Shown piece by piece: positions 14,301-16,243 of a DNA stretch of 16,243 bases (position 1 is its first letter; each line of letters opens with the position of its first letter). Source of the stretch: Lysobacterales bacterium UBA2790 (GTDB taxonomy: Bacteria; Pseudomonadota; Gammaproteobacteria; Xanthomonadales; Xanthomonadaceae). The translations under genes were made by a program, and so were the position numbers. The notes under the pieces were generated by a model, which was given only the letters and a program-made list of their open reading frames with translations, was not told the origin of the DNA and searched no databases. The DNA is taken from assembly GCA_002352135.1 (NCBI GenBank), contig DEHW01000225.1:1-16243 (forward strand). Direction: 5' to 3'.

Positions 14301-16013
14301 CTACGGCGTAGTGGGCATCTCCATGCGCTGCAGCAACTCGATGCCTTGCTCGGTCACGACCATCTGCATGGCGATACGACCGAACATCTTGGCGTACAGC
14401 TCGCGTGTCACCTTCAGCATCTCGGCAGCATCCTTGGCTTCGGCATCGTCGCCCATGGCCAGCATCATGGGTTCCAGCATGCCAAGGAGTTCACCGTACA
14501 GAGCGCCGTCATAGGCGACGGTCATCAGCGGTTGCAAGGTGCTATCCATCTGCATCGCCGCGCTCAGTGACGCGTCCTCGCCCTCACCAAACGCCACACC
14601 AAACACCTTCTCGGTTTGCGCCGCAAACATCGGCAACGCAATCGGCATGTCGGGCAATGCAGGCAACGCGGTCGCTGTGCCATCCGCAGGCACCTCCAGC
14701 GCCGCCATTCCCGGCACGTAAGCCTTCAACATCGACACCAAGGCCGCCGGGCTGGGTGAGCCGATCAACAGCTTGCCCTTGAACTCCGGTTGCGTCATCT
14801 CCGGCGATGTCTTGAAGTGCGTCAGCAGCACGTTGAAGCTCTGAACCACGGGTGCCGCCGCGTAGATTCCAGGATTGGCTGCACCAGTCCGAAGATCGGC
14901 AAAGGCCTGATTCATCGGCTGCAGGAATTCACACTGCCAAGGCGCGGCGGCGACTGCATCCGCCCAGCGGTTTGCAACCGGCGGAATCGCATCTATCTTC
15001 ATGGCAAAGCTCATGTTGAACAGCGCCGACTTCGCCGCCGCCAGGCCCGGCGTGGGCGCTTGCAGGCTGCGCAGATCGCTCAACACCTGCGCTGGCGCTT
15101 CAGTCACCCAGCGCATGTCGGCAGTACGCGCGTCCAAACGGGTGTAGCCGAAACTGCTGCGCGGCCAGGCCTTGGTCAGCGCCGCCATTTCCTGCTTGCA
15201 GGCCTCATCGAGTTCAGGCGGGGTGAACTCGAATGCCCGCATGAATGCCGACTGCAGAGGCGTGCTCGGCTGGGCGATCAACTGCCAGATGCGCTGCAGA
15301 TCAAAGTAGCCACTGCCATTCGGAGCGAATCCGTAAGTGGTGTTGAGCTTGGCCAAGCCATCGGAATCGACAATCGATGTGGCCGGCAGGGTCAGGCCGA
15401 ATACCTGCTTCAACAGCGCGTCATCCGCTGCCGTCGGCGCGACGGACAGGACCAACTGGTTGTCGATGATCGCCATGACACCCATCAGCTCCGAGTCCTT
15501 CGGTGCCAGCTTCCAGTAGCTCAACTCGCCCACCTTGGCGGTCGGCAGTGGCTGTCCGGCCTTCGCTTCGATGCGCGCAATCGCGGCACGCGTCGCATCG
15601 GGATCGGCCAGTTCAACCCGCGCCACCGGCAGTAGATCCAAGCCATAGAGGGCGATCCGGGTCTGCATGCTGTAGCCGAATCCCTGAAGAATCTGCTCGA
15701 AGCTCTTGCCCTCGATCTCCGCCTGCAGGCCATCAATCACGCCGAGCAAGACCGGGTCGGCATCACCCTCACGTTGCAGCGCGGCGCGAACCTGCTTCAA
15801 TTGAAGGGTATACAGGCGCGGCAGTTCGCCGAGCATGGCGAGCCAGGCTTGCGACACGTCGGCCGGCATCGGCTCAAGATTGCCAAATACATATGGCGAA
15901 TCGGCGGGAACAAATGCGAGCGGGCTGGAAGTCTGCTTGGCGTCATCGCCGCAGCCGCCCAGCGAAAAGGTCAGCGCAGCCGCACAAGCCAACGACAGCA
16001 ATCTGTTACGCAT
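14301..16013 (-). CDS. Large lipoprotein of unknown function
   Basis: A 570-aa exported lipoprotein. The N-terminal signal MRNRLLSLACAAALTFSLGG ends in lipobox LGGC with lipidated Cys21. The mature start FVPADSPYVFGNLEPMPADV resembles a class of hypothetical proteins seen in Xanthomonadaceae, where such proteins have no assigned role; I do not recognise a characterised domain. The body is a mixed alpha/beta protein rich in Ala, Leu and Met with no further membrane segment, so it should be anchored in the periplasm or outer membrane. ATG 16013 is chosen because AAGGAG (16021-16026) lies 7 nt upstream; the in-frame GTG 16019 would sit one base from that site. It is convergent with the YdcH-like gene. 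Confidence 0.85.
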   Translation of the reverse strand: MRNRLLSLACAAALTFSLGGCGDDAKQTSSPLAFVPADSPYVFGNLEPMPADVSQAWLAMLGELPRLYTLQLKQVRAALQREGDADPVLLGVIDGLQAEIEGKSFEQILQGFGYSMQTRIALYGLDLLPVARVELADPDATRAAIARIEAKAGQPLPTAKVGELSYWKLAPKDSELMGVMAIIDNQLVLSVAPTAADDALLKQVFGLTLPATSIVDSDGLAKLNTTYGFAPNGSGYFDLQRIWQLIAQPSTPLQSAFMRAFEFTPPELDEACKQEMAALTKAWPRSSFGYTRLDARTADMRWVTEAPAQVLSDLRSLQAPTPGLAAAKSALFNMSFAMKIDAIPPVANRWADAVAAAPWQCEFLQPMNQAFADLRTGAANPGIYAAAPVVQSFNVLLTHFKTSPEMTQPEFKGKLLIGSPSPAALVSMLKAYVPGMAALEVPADGTATALPALPDMPIALPMFAAQTEKVFGVAFGEGEDASLSAAMQMDSTLQPLMTVAYDGALYGELLGMLEPMMLAMGDDAEAKDAAEMLKVTRELYAKMFGRIAMQMVVTEQGIELLQRMEMPTTP

Positions 16014-16053
16014 GATCACGCTCCTTCAGAGACAAGAAAGTTTGCAAACGCCC

Positions 16054-16059
16054 ATGCTA
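16054..16059 (-). promoter_or_regulatory. Possible -10 element for the lipoprotein gene
   Basis: TAGCAT on the minus strand matches four of six -10 bases and lies about 40 bp upstream of the start codon; 17 bp further upstream is GTCAAT, a poor -35. Positional support only. Confidence 0.25.
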
Positions 16060-16147
16060 CCAGCCTGACGGTCCGGATTGACGGCTTGCCCAGTCGCGGC
16101 TTGCCGAGGCCAGACGCCTGCGTTGCGCTGACGTGACCTTGGTCGGC

Positions 16148-16243
16148 TTAGAACGGTGGCGCCTCGTCGCTCGCCACCTTGCGCGTGGCCGCTTTCTTGG
16201 CAGCGGTCTTGGTGCCAGTCTTCTTTGCAGCCGCTTTCTTGGC
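16148..16243 (-). CDS. C-terminal end of a Lys/Ala-rich protein (cut by window edge)
   Basis: On the minus strand a frame open from the window edge ends at TAA 16150-16148, giving 31 residues: AKKAAAKKTGTKTAAKK repeats, then ATRKVASDEAPPF. The low-complexity Lys/Ala repeats are like histone-H1-type tails. In Xanthomonadales such tails occur on DNA topoisomerase I and on small histone-like proteins; topA is a reasonable candidate but cannot be shown from the tail alone. The tail is expected to bind DNA non-specifically. The lipoprotein gene follows in the same direction after 134 bp. Confidence 0.7.
   Translation of the reverse strand, partial: AKKAAAKKTGTKTAAKKAATRKVASDEAPPF

Noticed and set aside
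16082..16105. Direct repeat CGGCTTGCC twice, 15 bp apart
   Set aside because: Short, only two copies and in a GC-rich intergenic stretch; not enough to call an operator or repeat element.
1..16243. CRISPR arrays, tRNA or rRNA genes, insertion sequences, phage genes
   Set aside because: No regularly spaced repeats, no tRNA- or rRNA-like sequence and no transposase, integrase or phage protein were seen on either strand.

Overview
The window is about 16.2 kb of GC-rich DNA from a proteobacterium. A member of the Xanthomonadales (Lysobacterales) is the best fit: HPYV-type TPR repeats of the kind attached to their Ser/Thr kinases, a TonB-dependent receptor, a YdcH-family small protein, a large lipoprotein and a Lys/Ala-rich protein tail. 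That assignment is inference from gene style, not from a marker gene.

Layout. (1) 1-762, plus strand: 3' part of a TPR-repeat protein cut by the window edge. (2) 756-9918, minus strand: seven tightly packed genes reading right to left: TonB-dependent receptor, acyl-CoA synthetase-like adenylating enzyme, GPH-type (MelB-like) MFS transporter, LuxR-type regulator with a ligand-binding domain, and a complete DevC/DevA/DevB-like exporter (permease, ATPase, lipoprotein adaptor). Junctions are 4-bp ATGA overlaps, a 17-bp overlap, or gaps of 6-46 bp, so this looks like one transcript. (3) 9919-10083: control region with a perfect 18-bp dyad that has the CT-N12-AG layout of lux boxes, placed where a lux box would sit for this operon. 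(4) 10084-11013, minus strand: ThiF/MoeB-like E1 enzyme. (5) 11014-11460: gene-free, with several inverted repeats. (6) 11461-12315: spermidine synthase (speE), ending tail to tail with a 2OG-Fe(II) oxygenase (12342-13052, minus). (7) 13162-13938: SDR oxidoreductase, divergent from the oxygenase. (8) 14029-14247: YdcH-family protein, with a strong hairpin between it and the convergent 570-aa lipoprotein (14301-16013, minus). (9) 16148-16243, minus: last 31 residues of a Lys/Ala-rich protein.

How the genes may work together. The operon has the parts for importing a compound across the outer membrane (TonB receptor) and possibly the inner membrane (MFS), activating a carboxylic acid (AMP-forming ligase), sensing a small molecule (LuxR protein) and exporting a product through an ABC tripartite pump that would borrow a TolC-type outer channel from elsewhere. 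No autoinducer synthase is present, so the regulator is a LuxR solo as far as this window shows. The dyad would close a feedback loop, because the regulator is the fourth gene of the operon it may control. The substrate is unknown. This self-regulated import-activation-export operon is the most interesting item here; the other genes look like ordinary chromosomal genes.
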